From contig NZ_JAGXJY010000002.1 of the NCBI RefSeq assembly GCF_019091085.1, forward strand, positions 345,683 through 409,682: 64,000 bases of DNA. The letters run 5' to 3'. The translations under genes were made by a program, and so were the position numbers. The DNA comes from Mesorhizobium sp. GbtcB19. GTDB lineage: Bacteria > Pseudomonadota > Alphaproteobacteria > Rhizobiales > Rhizobiaceae. Position 1 is the first letter of the stretch. Each line of letters begins with the position of its first letter. This document shows positions 17,189-31,795 of this stretch, piece by piece. The notes below the pieces were generated by a model that was given only the letters and a program-made list of their open reading frames with translations, ran no database searches and was not told the DNA's origin.

Positions 17189-17217
17189 TTGACGGGCAAT
17201 GGCCTTACGAGTAGAAG
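17189..17217 (+). promoter_or_regulatory. Candidate promoter of the str operon
   Basis: TTGACG, a 17-base spacer, then TAGAAG, 246 bases before rpsL. The -35 box is good and the -10 box weak. The 462-base gap 17001-17462 contains no convincing gene; apart from this promoter it holds the hairpin at 17355-17391 and the 5' region of the divergent 93-residue gene. Confidence 0.4.
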
Positions 17218-17354
17218 CCGCGACGTCAGAACCGATGTGAGACCAGCCTTTCCGAGGCGACGCGCTTTGGAGTTTGTCTCAAACAGGGTTCGTTTTACGA
17301 GCGAAAAGACATTTCCGGCGCGCATGAAGCGGCTCCCGCTTCCTCTGCAATTTG

Positions 17355-17391
17355 TTCGGGCAGGACCGCGAGACGCGGTGTTTTGCCCGAA
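17355..17391 (+). promoter_or_regulatory. Two-tier hairpin in the rpsL leader
   Basis: The outer stem TTCGGGCA (17355-17362)/TGCCCGAA (17384-17391) encloses the perfect inner stem ACCGCG/CGCGGT (17365-17379, loop AGA). It lies 72 bases before the rpsL start, with asymmetric internal loops (GG on one side, GTTTT on the other). It may be a protein-binding or processing element of the operon leader; there is no T run, so it is not a simple terminator. Confidence 0.5.
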
Positions 17392-17462
17392 TTCGCGTAT
17401 GGGAATGACGCTTTGAGCGGCCCTGACAGGGCAGACACGGAATTGAGAGACAAGAGGGTTTA

Positions 17463-18315
<853 letters not shown>

Positions 18316-18345
18316 AGCGCGAACGAGACTGAGAGGCAACCTCCC

Positions 18346-20436
<2,091 letters not shown>

Positions 20437-20501
20437 CTCGAGCGGGTTGCACGAGACCTTAATTCAAGGCCCGCACGGGCAGGCAGGAATGGAGAGATCA
20501 C

Positions 20502-21677
<1,176 letters not shown>

Positions 21678-21745
21678 TTGGACTGAAACGGATCTGTCGC
21701 GGGCGCGGGAGCTGCCCGCGCCGCGCCAGAACAAGGAATTGACGC

Positions 21746-22054
21746 ATGAACGGACAGAATATCCGCATCCGCCTTAAGGCGTTTGACCACCGGGTGCTCG
21801 ACGCCTCGACGCGCGAAATCGTGTCGACCGCCAAGCGCACCGGCGCCAACGTCCGCGGCCCCATTCCGCTGCCGACGCGGATCGAAAAATTCACGGTCAA
21901 CCGGTCGCCCCACGTCGACAAGAAGAGCCGTGAGCAGTTCGAGATGCGCACGCACAAGCGGCTGCTCGACATCGTCGATCCGACCCCGCAGACGGTCGAT
22001 GCTTTGATGAAGCTCGATCTGGCCGCCGGTGTCGACGTCGAGATCAAGCTCTAA
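21746..22054 (+). CDS. rpsJ: 30S ribosomal protein S10 (NusE)
   Basis: 102 residues: [26 protein letters not shown] start and [24 protein letters not shown] end. Besides its place in the 30S head, S10 binds NusB and NusG in antitermination. First gene of the S10 set and continuous with tuf, as in other alphaproteobacteria. Confidence 0.98.
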   Translation: MNGQNIRIRLKAFDHRVLDASTREIVSTAKRTGANVRGPIPLPTRIEKFTVNRSPHVDKKSREQFEMRTHKRLLDIVDPTPQTVDALMKLDLAAGVDVEIKL

Positions 22055-22115
22055 AGGAATGAGAGCGCGGTAAGGGGCGGTGCCCCTGGCCCGGAACTCT
22101 AAAGGAATTGAACCG

Positions 22116-22832
22116 ATGCGTTCAGGTGTGATTGCAAAGAAGGTGGGAATGACCCGCATCTATAACGATGCCGGGGAACACGTTCCCGTCACCGTTCTCC
22201 AGATGGAGAACTGCCAGGTCGTGGCTCAGCGCACGCAGGAGAAGAACGGCTACACCGCCGTCCAGCTCGGCGTTGGCCTTGCCAAGGTGAAGAACACGTC
22301 GAAGGCGATGCGCGGCCATTTCGCCGCCGCTTCCGTCGAGCCGAAGGCCAAGGTCGCGGAATTCCGCGTCTCCGCCGACAACATGATCGACGTCGGCGCC
22401 GAGCTGACCGTCGAGCATTTCGTCGCCGGCCAGAAGGTCGACGTCACCGGCACCTCGACCGGCAAGGGTTTCCAGGGCGTGATCAAGCGGCACCACATGG
22501 GTGGCGGCCGCGCCACGCACGGTAACTCGGTCTCGCACCGCACGCACGGTTCGACCGGCCAGCGCCAGGACCCCGGCAAGGTGTTCAAGGGCAAGAAGAT
22601 GGCCGGCCACATGGGCGACACCCGCGTCACCACGCAGAATGTCGAGGTCGTCTCGACCGACGCCGATCGCGGCCTGATCCTGATCCGCGGCGCGGTTCCC
22701 GGCGTCAAGGGCGCCTGGATCCTGGTTCGCGACGCTGCGAAGGTTGCGCTGCCGGCCAATGCGCCGAAGCCTGCCGCGATCCGCGCCGCTGCCGCCAAGA
22801 ACGAAGCCCCGGCCACTGAGGGAGCCGAATAA
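22116..22832 (+). CDS. rplC: 50S ribosomal protein L3
   Basis: 238 residues. I chose the ATG at 22116 ([16 protein letters not shown]) because it has AAAGGAATTGAACCG upstream and matches the family start; an in-frame GTG at 22080 would add 12 residues unlike L3. The long loop reaching the peptidyl-transferase centre is visible ([39 protein letters not shown], 22501-22617). A Pro/Ala-rich tail ends the protein. The stop overlaps the rplD start by one base (TAATG). Confidence 0.97.
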   Translation: MRSGVIAKKVGMTRIYNDAGEHVPVTVLQMENCQVVAQRTQEKNGYTAVQLGVGLAKVKNTSKAMRGHFAAASVEPKAKVAEFRVSADNMIDVGAELTVEHFVAGQKVDVTGTSTGKGFQGVIKRHHMGGGRATHGNSVSHRTHGSTGQRQDPGKVFKGKKMAGHMGDTRVTTQNVEVVSTDADRGLILIRGAVPGVKGAWILVRDAAKVALPANAPKPAAIRAAAAKNEAPATEGAE

Positions 22833-23452
22833 TGGATCTCAAGATCACAACGCTGGGCGGCAAGGACGCCGGCAAGGTGAAACTCTCCGAGGAGATTTTC
22901 GGCCTTGATCCGCGCGAGGACATCCTGCAGCGCGTCGTGCGCTGGCAGCTCGCCAAGAAGCAGCAGGGCACGCACAAGGCCAAGGGCCGCGCCGAGATCG
23001 CGCGCACCGGCGCCAAGATGTACAAGCAGAAGGGTACGGGCCGCGCTCGTCACCACTCGGCTCGCGCTCCGCAGTTCCGCGGCGGCGGCAAGGCGCACGG
23101 CCCGGTCGTTCGCAGCCATGAGCACGAGCTGCCGAAGAAGGTGCGCGCCCTCGGCTTGAAGCATGCTCTCTCGGCCAAGGCCAAGAGCGCTTCCATCATC
23201 GTCATCGACGAGCTGAAGCTCGCCGAGGCCAAAACCAAGACGCTGGCGGCGAACCTCGAGACGCTGGGGCTGACCAACGCCCTGGTGATCGGCGGCGCCG
23301 AGCTCGACCAGAACTTCAAGCTGGCGGCGACCAACATTCCGAACATCGACGTGCTGCCCATCCAGGGCATCAACGTCTACGACATTCTGCGCCGCGGCAC
23401 GCTGGTCCTTTCCAAGGCCGCCGTCGAGGCTCTCGAGGAGCGCTTCAAATGA
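22832..23452 (+). CDS. rplD: 50S ribosomal protein L4
   Basis: 206 residues. The exit-tunnel loop with [20 protein letters not shown] (23035-23094) is intact. In E. coli L4 represses the S10 operon by acting on its leader; no comparable leader was identified here. Translationally coupled at both ends: one base shared with rplC and an ATGA overlap with rplW. Confidence 0.97.
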   Translation: MDLKITTLGGKDAGKVKLSEEIFGLDPREDILQRVVRWQLAKKQQGTHKAKGRAEIARTGAKMYKQKGTGRARHHSARAPQFRGGGKAHGPVVRSHEHELPKKVRALGLKHALSAKAKSASIIVIDELKLAEAKTKTLAANLETLGLTNALVIGGAELDQNFKLAATNIPNIDVLPIQGINVYDILRRGTLVLSKAAVEALEERFK

Positions 23453-23742
23453 CCGACCTTCGTCATTACGACGTGATCGTCTCGCCGGCGATCACCGAAA
23501 AGTCGACCATGGCTTCTGAGCAGAACCAGGTCGTCTTCAACGTCGCCAAGAAGGCGTCGAAGCCGGAAATCAAGGCTGCCGTGGAAGCTCTCTTCGGCGT
23601 CAAGGTGACGGCTGTGAACACGCTCGTCCGCAAGGGCAAGATCAAGCGCTTCCGCGGCACCGTTGGCCGCCAGGGCGACGTCAAGAAGGCGGTAGTGACG
23701 CTGGCCGACGGCCAGTCGATCGACGTCGCGACGGGTCTCTGA
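23449..23742 (+). CDS. rplW: 50S ribosomal protein L23
   Basis: 97 residues. It has [38 protein letters not shown] with the tip loop [19 protein letters not shown]. It is located at the tunnel exit, where trigger factor and SRP dock. Starts within the rplD stop (ATGA). Confidence 0.97.
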   Translation: MTDLRHYDVIVSPAITEKSTMASEQNQVVFNVAKKASKPEIKAAVEALFGVKVTAVNTLVRKGKIKRFRGTVGRQGDVKKAVVTLADGQSIDVATGL

Positions 23743-23764
23743 GCAAGGCCGCGAGGACAGGACA

Positions 23765-24598
23765 ATGGCACTTAAGAAATTCAACCCGGTAACGCCGAGC
23801 ACCCGCCAGCTGGTCATCGTCGACCGCTCGGGCCTCTACAAGGGCAAGCCCGTCAAGGGCCTGACCGAAGGCCTGACCAAGTCGGGCGGCCGCAACAATT
23901 ACGGCCGCATCACGGCCCGCTTCATCGGCGGCGGTCACAAGCGTTCGTACCGCATCATCGACTTCAAGCGTAAGAAGTACGACGTCGTCGGTACGGTCGA
24001 GCGTATCGAATACGATCCGAACCGCACCGCCTTCATCGCGCTGATCAAGTATGACGACGGCGAGCTGTCCTACATCCTGGCCCCGCAGCGCCTTGCTGCC
24101 GGCGACAAGATCGTGGCCGGCGAAGCGGTTGACGTGAAGCCGGGCAACGCGATGCCGCTGGCCTCGATGCCGGTCGGCACGATCGTCCACAATATCGAGC
24201 TGAAGCCGGGCAAGGGCGGCCAGGTCGCCCGTTCGGCTGGCGGTTACGCCCAGCTCGTCGGCCGCGACCAGGGCATGGCGATCCTGCGCCTCAATTCGGG
24301 TGAGCAGCGCGTCGTGCACGGTTCCTGCATGGCCACCGTCGGTGCCGTGTCGAACCCCGACCACGGCAACATCAACGACGGTAAGGCCGGTCGCACCGTG
24401 TGGCGCGGCAAGCGTCCGCACAATCGCGGCGTGACCATGAACCCGGTCGACCATCCGCACGGCGGCGGCGAAGGCCGCACCTCGGGCGGCCGTCATCCGG
24501 TTTCGCCCTGGGGCAAGCCGACCAAGGGCAAGAAGACGCGGTCCAACAAGGCGACCGACAAGTTCATCCTGCGCTCGCGTCATCAGCGCAAGAGCTAA
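23765..24598 (+). CDS. rplB: 50S ribosomal protein L2
   Basis: 277 residues. It includes [19 protein letters not shown] and the C-terminal [26 protein letters not shown] region that carries the conserved His near the peptidyl-transferase centre. It needs L3 and L4 nearby for subunit association. ATG follows GAGGACAGGACA. Confidence 0.98.
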   Translation: MALKKFNPVTPSTRQLVIVDRSGLYKGKPVKGLTEGLTKSGGRNNYGRITARFIGGGHKRSYRIIDFKRKKYDVVGTVERIEYDPNRTAFIALIKYDDGELSYILAPQRLAAGDKIVAGEAVDVKPGNAMPLASMPVGTIVHNIELKPGKGGQVARSAGGYAQLVGRDQGMAILRLNSGEQRVVHGSCMATVGAVSNPDHGNINDGKAGRTVWRGKRPHNRGVTMNPVDHPHGGGEGRTSGGRHPVSPWGKPTKGKKTRSNKATDKFILRSRHQRKS

Positions 24599-24614
24599 GA
24601 AGAGGTAACGCCAA

Positions 24615-24893
24615 GTGACTCGTTCGATTTGGAAAGGCCCCTTCATCGACGGCTACCTTCTCAAGAAGGTGGACAAGGTTCGTGAAGGTGGTCGCAATGA
24701 GGTGATCAAGATGTGGAGCCGTCGCTCCACCATCCTGCCGCAGTTCGTCGGCTTCACCTTTGGTGTCTACAACGGCCAGAAGCACGTCCCGGTCTCCGTG
24801 AACGAGGACATGGTCGGCCACAAGTTCGGTGAATTCGCTCCGACCCGGACCTATTACGGTCATGGCGCGGATAAGAAGGCGAAGAGGAAATAA
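24615..24893 (+). CDS. rpsS: 30S ribosomal protein S19
   Basis: 92 residues, starting at GTG ([19 protein letters not shown]) with AAGAGGTAAC upstream. [24 protein letters not shown] is the conserved core that contacts S13 in the 30S head. Two bases separate its stop from rplV. Confidence 0.97.
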   Translation: MTRSIWKGPFIDGYLLKKVDKVREGGRNEVIKMWSRRSTILPQFVGFTFGVYNGQKHVPVSVNEDMVGHKFGEFAPTRTYYGHGADKKAKRK

Positions 24894-24895
24894 TC

Positions 24896-25285
24896 ATGGG
24901 CAAGGCCAAAGCTCCGCGCAGGCTTGCTGATAACGAGGCGCGTGCCGTTCTGCGCACGATCCGTATCAGCCCGCAGAAGCTGAACCTGGTTGCCGCGCTG
25001 ATCCGCGGCAAGAAGGTCGCGACAGCGCTTTCCGACCTCGAATTCTCGGCCAAGCGGATTTCCGGCACGGTCAAGAAGACGCTGGAATCGGCGATCGCCA
25101 ATGCGGAAAACAATCACGACCTCGACGTCGATGCGCTGGTCGTGGCGGAAGCCTATGTCGGCAAGTCGATCGTCATGAAGCGTTTCCACGCTCGTGGCCG
25201 CGGTCGCGCCAGCCGTATCGAAAAGCCGTTCTCGCACCTCACGATCGTCGTTCGTGAAGTCGAGGAAAAAGGGGAGGCCGCATAA
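24896..25285 (+). CDS. rplV: 50S ribosomal protein L22
   Basis: 129 residues. The beta-hairpin lining the exit tunnel is [32 protein letters not shown]; no tunnel-tip deletion of the macrolide-resistance kind is evident. Its stop shares one base with the rpsC start (TAATG). Confidence 0.97.
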   Translation: MGKAKAPRRLADNEARAVLRTIRISPQKLNLVAALIRGKKVATALSDLEFSAKRISGTVKKTLESAIANAENNHDLDVDALVVAEAYVGKSIVMKRFHARGRGRASRIEKPFSHLTIVVREVEEKGEAA

Positions 25286-26013
25286 TGGGCCAGAAAGTCA
25301 ATCCGATCGGGCTGCGTCTCGGCATCAACCGTACCTGGGATTCGCGTTGGTTCGCGAACACCGGCGAGTACGGCCAGCTGCTGCACGAGGACCTCAAGAT
25401 CCGCAAGTATCTCGAGAAGGAACTCAAGCAGGCCGCGATCTCCAAGGTCGTGATCGAGCGTCCGCACAAGAAGTGCCGCGTCACCATCCACGCCGCGCGC
25501 CCAGGCCTGATCATCGGCAAGAAGGGCGCCGACATCGAGAAGCTGCGCAAGAAGCTGACCGAGATGACGAAGTCCGAAACGCACCTCAACATCGTTGAAG
25601 TGCGCAAGCCGGAAATCGACGCCACGCTGATCGCCCAGTCGATCGCTCAGCAGCTCGAGCGCCGCATCGCGTTCCGCCGCGCCATGAAGCGTGCCGTTCA
25701 GTCGGCCATGCGGCTCGGCGCCGAAGGCATCCGCATCAACTGCTCCGGCCGTCTCGGCGGCGCCGAAATCGCGCGCATGGAGTGGTACCGCGAAGGCCGC
25801 GTGCCGCTGCATACGCTGCGCGCCGATGTCGACTACGGCACGGCAGAGGCGAACACGGCTTACGGCATCTGCGGCGTCAAGGTGTGGGTGTTCAAGGGCG
25901 AGATCCTCGAGCACGACCCGATGGCCTCCGAGCGTCGCGCCACCGAAGGTGATGCAGCGCATGGCGGCGGTGGTGGTGAGCGCGAACGCGGCCGTCGTCG
26001 CGAGAACGCCTGA
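25285..26013 (+). CDS. rpsC: 30S ribosomal protein S3
   Basis: 242 residues. KH-type domain with [18 protein letters not shown], then a C-terminal domain with [36 protein letters not shown], part of the mRNA-entry helicase site. The tail is a Gly/Arg-rich extension ([15 protein letters not shown]) typical of the longer alphaproteobacterial form. Confidence 0.97.
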   Translation: MGQKVNPIGLRLGINRTWDSRWFANTGEYGQLLHEDLKIRKYLEKELKQAAISKVVIERPHKKCRVTIHAARPGLIIGKKGADIEKLRKKLTEMTKSETHLNIVEVRKPEIDATLIAQSIAQQLERRIAFRRAMKRAVQSAMRLGAEGIRINCSGRLGGAEIARMEWYREGRVPLHTLRADVDYGTAEANTAYGICGVKVWVFKGEILEHDPMASERRATEGDAAHGGGGGERERGRRRENA

Positions 26014-26040
26014 GACATTTGAGAATTTGGAGTTAGAACG

Positions 26041-26454
26041 ATGCTGCAGCCAAAGCGCACAAAGTTCCGTAAGCAGTTCAAGGGCCGTATCCACGGTACC
26101 GCCAAGGGCGGCACCAATCTGGATTTCGGCGGTTTCGGACTGAAGGCGCTTGAGCCGAACCGCGTCACCGCGCGTGAGATCGAGGCGGCCCGCCGCGCGA
26201 TCACCCGCGAGATGAAGCGCGCCGGCCGCGTCTGGATCCGGGTGTTCCCGGATCTGCCGGTCACCTCGAAGCCGACCGAAGTCCGCATGGGTAAGGGCAA
26301 GGGCGCAGTCGACTACTGGGCGGCGCGCGTCAAGCCCGGCCGCATCATGTTCGAGATCGATGGCGTCAGCGAGGAGACCGCGCGTGAGGCGCTGCGTCTC
26401 GGCGCCGCCAAGCTCTCGGTCAAGACGCGCTTCGTGCAGCGCATCGCAGAATAA
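26041..26454 (+). CDS. rplP: 50S ribosomal protein L16
   Basis: 137 residues. [19 protein letters not shown] start, and [28 protein letters not shown] in the conserved loop facing tRNA in the A site. 12 bases before rpmC. Confidence 0.97.
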   Translation: MLQPKRTKFRKQFKGRIHGTAKGGTNLDFGGFGLKALEPNRVTAREIEAARRAITREMKRAGRVWIRVFPDLPVTSKPTEVRMGKGKGAVDYWAARVKPGRIMFEIDGVSEETAREALRLGAAKLSVKTRFVQRIAE

Positions 26455-26466
26455 GGACAGGCGATC

Positions 26467-26667
26467 ATGAAAGCCGAAGACATCCGGACCAAGACCCAGG
26501 ATCAGCTGACCGACGACCTGGCAGCCCTCAAGAAGGAGCAGTTCAACCTGCGCTTTCAGAAGGCCACCGGCCAGCTCGAAAAGACCGCGCGCGTGAAGCA
26601 GGTCCGCAAGGACATCGCGCGCATCAAGACCATCGCCGCGGAAAAATCCGCGGCCAAGAAGGCTTAA
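26467..26667 (+). CDS. rpmC: 50S ribosomal protein L29
   Basis: 66 residues, two-helix protein: [52 protein letters not shown] spans the fold (26473-26628). It lies beside L23 at the tunnel exit. ATG follows AAGGACAGGCGATC. Confidence 0.96.
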   Translation: MKAEDIRTKTQDQLTDDLAALKKEQFNLRFQKATGQLEKTARVKQVRKDIARIKTIAAEKSAAKKA

Positions 26668-26678
26668 GGACGAGAACC

Positions 26679-26918
26679 ATGCCAAAGCGCATCCTGCAGG
26701 GCACCGTCGTCAGCGACAAGAACGAGAAGACGGTCGTGGTCAAGGTCGAGCGTCGCTTCACCCACCCGGTGATGAAGAAGACCGTGCGTATGACCAAGAA
26801 GTACAAGGCGCACGACGAGAACAACGCCCACAAGGTCGGCGACCAGGTGTTCATCCAGGAATCGAAGCCGATTTCGAAGGATAAGCGCTGGGTTGTCGTC
26901 TCTTCGGATCAGGCTTGA
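26679..26918 (+). CDS. rpsQ: 30S ribosomal protein S17
   Basis: 79 residues. OB-fold protein with [27 protein letters not shown] and the loop [20 protein letters not shown]. Primary 16S rRNA binder. The last gene of the S10 group; an 83-base gap precedes rplN. Confidence 0.96.
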   Translation: MPKRILQGTVVSDKNEKTVVVKVERRFTHPVMKKTVRMTKKYKAHDENNAHKVGDQVFIQESKPISKDKRWVVVSSDQA

Positions 26919-27001
26919 TCCGGGCGAACGAACCGAATTTTGGACAGACCGGGGAGGGGTGAAAGCACCCGTCCCGTTAGAAAAGAAGAAGGCGGCCAGT
27001 C

Positions 27002-27370
27002 ATGATTCAGATGCAAACAAACCTCGACGTCGCGGACAATTCCGGCGCCCGTCGTGTCATGTGCATCAAGGTGCTGGGCGGCTCGAAGCGGAAATATGCC
27101 TCCGTCGGCGACATCATCGTGGTGTCGATCAAGGAAGCCATTCCGCGCGGCCGCGTTAAGAAGGGCGATGTGATGAAGGCGGTCGTGGTTCGCACGGCCA
27201 AGGACATCCGCCGCCCGGACGGCAGCGTGATCCGTTTCGACAAGAACGCGGCCGTTCTCGTCGACAATAAGAAAGAGCCGATCGGCACCCGTATCTTCGG
27301 ACCGGTTCCGCGCGAGCTGCGCGCCAAGAACCACATGAAGATCATCTCGCTCGCGCCTGAAGTGCTGTAA
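27002..27370 (+). CDS. rplN: 50S ribosomal protein L14
   Basis: 122 residues. It has [28 protein letters not shown] and [30 protein letters not shown]. It forms part of the subunit bridge and the RsfS site. First gene of the spc group, with GAAGAAGGCGGCCAGTC upstream. Confidence 0.97.
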   Translation: MIQMQTNLDVADNSGARRVMCIKVLGGSKRKYASVGDIIVVSIKEAIPRGRVKKGDVMKAVVVRTAKDIRRPDGSVIRFDKNAAVLVDNKKEPIGTRIFGPVPRELRAKNHMKIISLAPEVL

Positions 27371-27382
27371 GGAGCCGGACCA

Positions 27383-27697
27383 ATGCAAAAGATCAAAAAA
27401 GGCGACAAGGTCGTCGTGCTTGCCGGCAAGGACAAGGGCCGTTCGGGCGAAGTCCTGTCGGTGCAGCCGAAGGAAGACACCGCGGTCGTCCGCGGCGTGA
27501 ACCTCATTCGCCGTCACCAGAAGCAGACCCAGTCCCAAGAGGGCGGGATCATCACCAAGGAAGCGCCGATCCACCTGTCGAATATCGCGCTCGCCGACCC
27601 CAAGGATGGCAAGCCGACCCGCGTCGGCTTCACCATCCAGAAGGATGGCAAGAAGGTGCGCGTCGCCAAGCGTTCGGGAGAAGTCATCAATGGCTAA
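27383..27697 (+). CDS. rplX: 50S ribosomal protein L24
   Basis: 104 residues. KOW motif [25 protein letters not shown] at the start, followed by the conserved [13 protein letters not shown]. An early assembly protein of the 50S. Its end overlaps the rplE start by 8 bases, which implies coupled translation. Confidence 0.97.
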   Translation: MQKIKKGDKVVVLAGKDKGRSGEVLSVQPKEDTAVVRGVNLIRRHQKQTQSQEGGIITKEAPIHLSNIALADPKDGKPTRVGFTIQKDGKKVRVAKRSGEVING

Positions 27698-28268
27698 GTC
27701 TGAAACCAAGCAGGCAGCTGCCAAGAACGAGCCGCGCCTCAAGAAGGTCTATAACGAGACCATCCGCAAGGCGATGCAGGAGCAGTTCGGCTACGACAAC
27801 GACATGCAGGTTCCGCGCATCGACAAGATCGTGCTGAACATGGGTGTCGGCGAAGCGACGGGCGACTCCAAGAAGCCCTCGGTCGCGGCCGAGGATCTCG
27901 CGATGATCGCCGGCCAGAAGGCCGTCGTCACCCGTGCCCGCAACTCGATTGCCGGCTTCAAGGTGCGCGAGAACATGCCGATCGGCGCCAAGGTCACGCT
28001 GCGCAAGGAACGCATGTACGAGTTCCTCGACCGCCTCGTGAACATCGCACTGCCGCGCGTTCGCGACTTCCGCGGACTGAACCCGAAGAGCTTTGACGGC
28101 CGTGGCAACTATGCCATGGGCATCAAGGAACACATCGTGTTCCCGGAGATCAACTACGACAAGGTTGATCAGGTCTGGGGCATGGACGTCATCGTTTGTA
28201 CGACGGCGAAGACGGACGACGAGGCCAGAGCTCTGCTCAAGGCCTTCAACTTCCCCTTCCGCCAGTAA
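27690..28268 (+). CDS. rplE: 50S ribosomal protein L5
   Basis: 192 residues starting [21 protein letters not shown] at 27690, inside the 3' end of rplX with CGGGAGAAGTC as ribosome site. I rejected an upstream in-frame start at 27606 because its extra 28 residues lie inside rplX. It carries [13 protein letters not shown] and [20 protein letters not shown], the 5S rRNA-binding core. Confidence 0.96.
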   Translation: MAKSETKQAAAKNEPRLKKVYNETIRKAMQEQFGYDNDMQVPRIDKIVLNMGVGEATGDSKKPSVAAEDLAMIAGQKAVVTRARNSIAGFKVRENMPIGAKVTLRKERMYEFLDRLVNIALPRVRDFRGLNPKSFDGRGNYAMGIKEHIVFPEINYDKVDQVWGMDVIVCTTAKTDDEARALLKAFNFPFRQ

Positions 28269-28294
28269 CGGCAGCGAAAAAGGAAAAATCTGAA

Positions 28295-28600
28295 ATGGCA
28301 AAGACCAGCTCAGTCGAGAAGAACAACCGGCGCCGCAAGCTCGCCGACCAGTACGCCGCCAAGCGCACGGCGCTCAAGGCCATCATCATGGATCAGTCCA
28401 AGCCGATGGAAGAGCGTTTCCGCGCCCAGTTGAAGCTTTCGGCGCTGCCGCGCAACTCGGCCAAGATCCGCATCCGTAACCGCTGCGAAGTCACGGGCCG
28501 TCCGCGCGCCTACTACCGCAAGCTGAAGCTTTCGCGTATCGCGCTTCGCGATCTGGGCAATACCGGCCAGATCCCGGGCCTGGTCAAGTCGAGCTGGTAA
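28295..28600 (+). CDS. rpsN: 30S ribosomal protein S14
   Basis: 101 residues from [21 protein letters not shown], the long zinc-free form: the C-terminal region [28 protein letters not shown] has a single Cys instead of the C-X2-C pairs of the zinc form. A TTG start at 28196 lies inside rplE and was rejected. AAAGGAAAAATCTGAA is the ribosome site. Confidence 0.96.
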   Translation: MAKTSSVEKNNRRRKLADQYAAKRTALKAIIMDQSKPMEERFRAQLKLSALPRNSAKIRIRNRCEVTGRPRAYYRKLKLSRIALRDLGNTGQIPGLVKSSW

Positions 28601-28612
28601 GGAGACACTGAG

Positions 28613-29011
28613 ATGTCATTGAGCGATCCTCTCGGCGATATGCTGACCCGCATCCGCAACGCCTATGGCCGCAAGAAGTCGAGCGTCTCGACGCCGGCCT
28701 CGCGTCTGCGCGCCCGCGTCCTCGAAGTGCTGAAGTCGGAAGGCTATATCCGCGACTACAGCCAGACCGACTTTGAAAACGGCAAGTCGGAAATCGAGAT
28801 CGAGTTGAAGTATTTCGACGGCGCTCCGGTCGTGCGCGAAATCGAGCGCGTGTCGAAGCCTGGCCGCCGCGTCTATGTCTCGGCCAAGTCGATCCCGCAG
28901 GTCGCCAACGGCCTCGGCATCGCCATCCTCTCGACGCCGAAGGGCGTCATGGCCGACCATGAAGCGCGTGAGCAGAACGTCGGCGGCGAGATCCTCTGCC
29001 AGATCTTCTGA
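28613..29011 (+). CDS. rpsH: 30S ribosomal protein S8
   Basis: 132 residues. [30 protein letters not shown] start, and [33 protein letters not shown] end, the conserved rRNA-binding C-terminus. In enteric bacteria S8 represses the spc message at rplE. ATG follows AAGGAGACACTGAG. Confidence 0.97.
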   Translation: MSLSDPLGDMLTRIRNAYGRKKSSVSTPASRLRARVLEVLKSEGYIRDYSQTDFENGKSEIEIELKYFDGAPVVREIERVSKPGRRVYVSAKSIPQVANGLGIAILSTPKGVMADHEAREQNVGGEILCQIF

Positions 29012-29101
29012 TCGGCCAAGAGATTGATGAATGGGCTTCGGTTCTCGGGATCGCGCCCGGGAACTGGAACCTGAAACCAAAGAAGTGACGAGGACAACAA
29101 A

Positions 29102-29635
29102 ATGTCTCGTATCGGAAAGAAACCCGTTTCGCTGCCGCAGGGCGTGACCGCTTCCGTCAACGGCCAGACCGTGACGGCGAAGGGCCCGAAGGGCGAGCTG
29201 AAGTTCGTGGTGAACGACGAAGTGCTGGTCAAGATGGAAGGCGCTGAGATCTCGGTCGAACCGCGCGACCAGACCAAGGCGGCCCGCTCCAAGTGGGGCA
29301 TGTCGCGCACGCAGATCGTCAACATCCTGCAGGGCGTGAAGGACGGCTTCGAGAAGAAGCTCGAGATCACCGGCGTCGGCTATCGTGCCGCGCTGCAGGG
29401 CAAGAACCTGCAGCTGGCGCTCGGCTTCAGCCACGATGTGGTCTATGAGACGCCCCAGGGCATCACCATCACCGTGCCGAAGCCGACCGAAATCACGGTT
29501 TCGGGCATCGACAAGCAGCAGGTCGGCCAGGTCGCCGCCGAGATCCGCGAATATCGTGGTCCGGAGCCGTACAAGGGCAAGGGCGTGCGCTATGCCGACG
29601 AGCGCATCGTGCGCAAGGAAGGCAAGAAGAAGTAA
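29102..29635 (+). CDS. rplF: 50S ribosomal protein L6
   Basis: 177 residues. Two related domains; [15 protein letters not shown] opens domain 1 and [25 protein letters not shown] closes domain 2 near the sarcin-ricin loop. Followed by a 137-base spacer with a 9-bp hairpin, GCGAAAAGT/ACTTTTCGC (29647-29668), whose arms resemble the core of the palindromic repeats. Confidence 0.97.
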   Translation: MSRIGKKPVSLPQGVTASVNGQTVTAKGPKGELKFVVNDEVLVKMEGAEISVEPRDQTKAARSKWGMSRTQIVNILQGVKDGFEKKLEITGVGYRAALQGKNLQLALGFSHDVVYETPQGITITVPKPTEITVSGIDKQQVGQVAAEIREYRGPEPYKGKGVRYADERIVRKEGKKK

Positions 29636-29772
29636 TAGGCTTGGCCGCGAAAAGTTCGGACTTTTCGCAAAGGGTTAAGTTTGAGAAGTGTAACGCCGCG
29701 GGGAGCGGCCGCGGGAGGCCTGGCCTACCGCACAGGGTTGCCCCCGTTTTCTGAAGGCAAGGAACTGACATT

Positions 29773-30135
29773 ATGGCAAGCCCCAAAGAAACCATCCAGC
29801 GCCGCGCGCAGCGCGTTCGCCGCCAGTTGAAGAAGGTCGCCGGCGCGCGTCCGCGGCTTTCGGTGCACCGCACCTCGAAGAACATCTACGTCCAGGTCAT
29901 CGACGATGCCAACGGCCATACGCTGGCCGCCGCCTCGACACTCGAGAAGGACCTCAAGGGTTCGCTCAAGACCGGCGCCGACACGGCCGCGGCCGCGGCC
30001 GTCGGCAAGCTGATCGCCGAGCGCGCTTCGAAGGCCGGCGTCAAGGAAGTCGTCTTCGACCGCGGCCCGTACATCTACCACGGCCGCGTCAAGGCGCTGG
30101 CCGAGGCTGCCCGCGAAGGCGGTCTCAGCTTCTAA
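29773..30135 (+). CDS. rplR: 50S ribosomal protein L18
   Basis: 120 residues. Basic N-terminus [15 protein letters not shown], then [20 protein letters not shown] and the end [26 protein letters not shown], which bind 5S rRNA with L5. A palindromic repeat begins at the base after the stop codon. Confidence 0.97.
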   Translation: MASPKETIQRRAQRVRRQLKKVAGARPRLSVHRTSKNIYVQVIDDANGHTLAAASTLEKDLKGSLKTGADTAAAAAVGKLIAERASKAGVKEVVFDRGPYIYHGRVKALAEAAREGGLSF

Positions 30136-30180
30136 TGCATGATCCCGAAAAGTTGCAGACTTTTCGGACAAGATCATGCA
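30136..30180 (+). repeat. Rhizobial-type palindromic repeat, copy 3, between rplR and rpsE
   Basis: The arms TGCATGATC/GATCATGCA enclose CCGAAAAGTTGCAGACTTTTCGGACAA, forming a near-perfect hairpin. It starts at the first base after the rplR stop codon, inside an otherwise tightly packed ribosomal operon. Confidence 0.8.
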
Positions 30181-30264
30181 AAGGAGAAATTCACCGCCGG
30201 CGACCCGAAATGCGGCGTCGGCAAATAGCAACCCGTGCTTCCGGAAAAGAACAAGGAACAGGAT

Positions 30265-30834
30265 ATGGCACAGGAACGTAGAGAAGGCGGCCGCGGCCGC
30301 GAGCGTGAACGCGAAGAGCGTGACGACGGCATGGTGGACAAGCTCGTCCACATCAACCGCGTCGCCAAGGTGGTGAAGGGCGGCCGTCGTTTCGGCTTTG
30401 CCGCTCTCGTCGTCGTCGGCGACCAGAAGGGCCGCGTCGGCTTCGGCCACGGCAAGGCGCGCGAAGTGCCGGAAGCGATCCGCAAGGCGACCGAATCGGC
30501 CAAGCGCGACATGATCTTCGTGCCGCTGCGTTCGGGCCGCACGCTGCATCACGACGTCGAGGGCCGTTGGGGCGCCGGACGTGTTCTGCTGCGCGCCGCC
30601 AAGCAGGGTACCGGCATCATCGCCGGCGGTCCGATGCGCGCCGTCTTCGAGACGCTCGGCATGCATGACGTGGTCGCCAAGTCGATGGGTTCGTCGAACC
30701 CCTACAACATGGTTCGCGCCACCTTCGACGCGCTGAAGAGCCAGATGCATCCGAAGGATGTGGCTGCCGCGCGCGGCATCAAGTACTCGACCCTTCAGGC
30801 CCGCCGCGGCACCGCCGTTGCGGCTGAAGAATAG
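30265..30834 (+). CDS. rpsE: 30S ribosomal protein S5
   Basis: 189 residues from [18 protein letters not shown] chose the ATG at 30265 over a GTG at 30235 because AACAAGGAACAGG gives a ribosome site and because S5 proteins of this group begin with the Arg/Glu-rich tail. The core is [30 protein letters not shown], then [16 protein letters not shown]5 contributes to decoding fidelity and mRNA entry. Residues near the spectinomycin loop look wild type. Confidence 0.96.
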   Translation: MAQERREGGRGREREREERDDGMVDKLVHINRVAKVVKGGRRFGFAALVVVGDQKGRVGFGHGKAREVPEAIRKATESAKRDMIFVPLRSGRTLHHDVEGRWGAGRVLLRAAKQGTGIIAGGPMRAVFETLGMHDVVAKSMGSSNPYNMVRATFDALKSQMHPKDVAAARGIKYSTLQARRGTAVAAEE

Positions 30835-30859
30835 TCGACGCTGACCAGGGATTTCGACC

Positions 30860-31057
30860 ATGGCCAAGAAAGCTACCAAGACCATCACCGTCGAGCAGAT
30901 CGGCTCCCCGATCCGCCGGCCGAAGGAGCAGCGCGCGACGCTGGTCGGCCTCGGCTTGAACAAGATGCACAAGCGGCGCACGCTGGAAGATACCCCTTCC
31001 GTGCGCGGCATGATCGCTGCCGTCCAGCACCTCGTCCGCGTCGTGGACGAGGCCTGA
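30860..31057 (+). CDS. rpmD: 50S ribosomal protein L30
   Basis: 65 residues. [44 protein letters not shown] spans the single alpha/beta fold (30887-31018). It sits between rpsE and rplO as in most bacteria. Confidence 0.96.
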   Translation: MAKKATKTITVEQIGSPIRRPKEQRATLVGLGLNKMHKRRTLEDTPSVRGMIAAVQHLVRVVDEA

Positions 31058-31079
31058 ACGGAAGCGCAGGAGAAGCAAC

Positions 31080-31553
31080 ATGAAACTCAACGATCTGCGT
31101 GACAAGGACGGCGCCACGCATTCCAGGAAGCGCCTCGGTCGCGGCATCGGCTCCGGTTCGGGCAAGACCGCCGGTCGCGGCGTCAAGGGCCAGAAGGCCC
31201 GCTCGGGCGTTGCCATCAACGGCTTCGAGGGCGGCCAGATGCCGCTCTACCGGCGTCTGCCGAAGCGTGGCTTCAACAACATTTTCGCCAAGAGCTTCAC
31301 CGTCGTGTCGCTGGCCAAGATCCAGGCCGCGATCGACGCCAAGAAGCTGGACGCCAAGGAGACCGTGACGGCCGAGGCCCTGGTGGCCGCCGGCGTCATC
31401 CGCCGCGCCAAGGACGGCGTGCGCGTTCTCTCCGACGGCGAACTCAAGGCCAAGCTCTCCTTCGATGTCGCCGGCGCCTCCAAGGCCGCGATCGAGAAGA
31501 TCGAGAAGGCCGGCGGTTCGGTGAAGCTGCCGGAAGCGGCCGCCGCCGAGTAA
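31080..31553 (+). CDS. rplO: 50S ribosomal protein L15
   Basis: 157 residues. The long basic extension [27 protein letters not shown] threads into 23S rRNA, and [18 protein letters not shown] is the conserved core. CAGGAGAAGCAAC precedes ATG. It is separated from secY by 256 bases that hold a hairpin and a palindromic repeat, unlike the close spacing elsewhere in the operon. Confidence 0.97.
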   Translation: MKLNDLRDKDGATHSRKRLGRGIGSGSGKTAGRGVKGQKARSGVAINGFEGGQMPLYRRLPKRGFNNIFAKSFTVVSLAKIQAAIDAKKLDAKETVTAEALVAAGVIRRAKDGVRVLSDGELKAKLSFDVAGASKAAIEKIEKAGGSVKLPEAAAAE

Positions 31554-31625
31554 CGGCGATTTGAAGCGCGGCCGGTAGAATGATTTCGCATTTTCCGTCG
31601 AACCGCGCTTTGACCAGATGAATTG

Positions 31626-31650
31626 AGCGGCCGCGTCAACGCGGCCGCTT
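31626..31650 (+). terminator. Terminator-like hairpin between rplO and secY
   Basis: A perfect 10-bp stem, AGCGGCCGCG (31626-31635) with CGCGGCCGCT (31640-31649) and a TCAA loop, followed by TTGCATGTTT. The T run is broken, so partial termination or processing is more likely than a full stop. It would let secY-adk be expressed at a lower level than the ribosomal genes. Confidence 0.5.
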
Positions 31651-31743
31651 GCATGTTTACGGTCCGGAGCTTATCTCGTGAGCTTCGGTGACACGCGCCG
31701 CCTGAGCTGCGGGCGTCGAGCGTGACACGGAAATCAATGAAGT

Positions 31744-31795
31744 AGAGCATGATGTTGTCCGAAAACCGCTCCACATTTTTCGGCGTCCTGCTCTA
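31744..31795 (+). repeat. Rhizobial-type palindromic repeat, copy 4 (divergent)
   Basis: Begins AGAGCATGAT and ends GTCCTGCTCT, with the inner GTCCGAAAACCG / TTTTCGGCG segments of the same repeat family. More diverged than the other copies. It ends 14 bases before secY. Confidence 0.65.
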
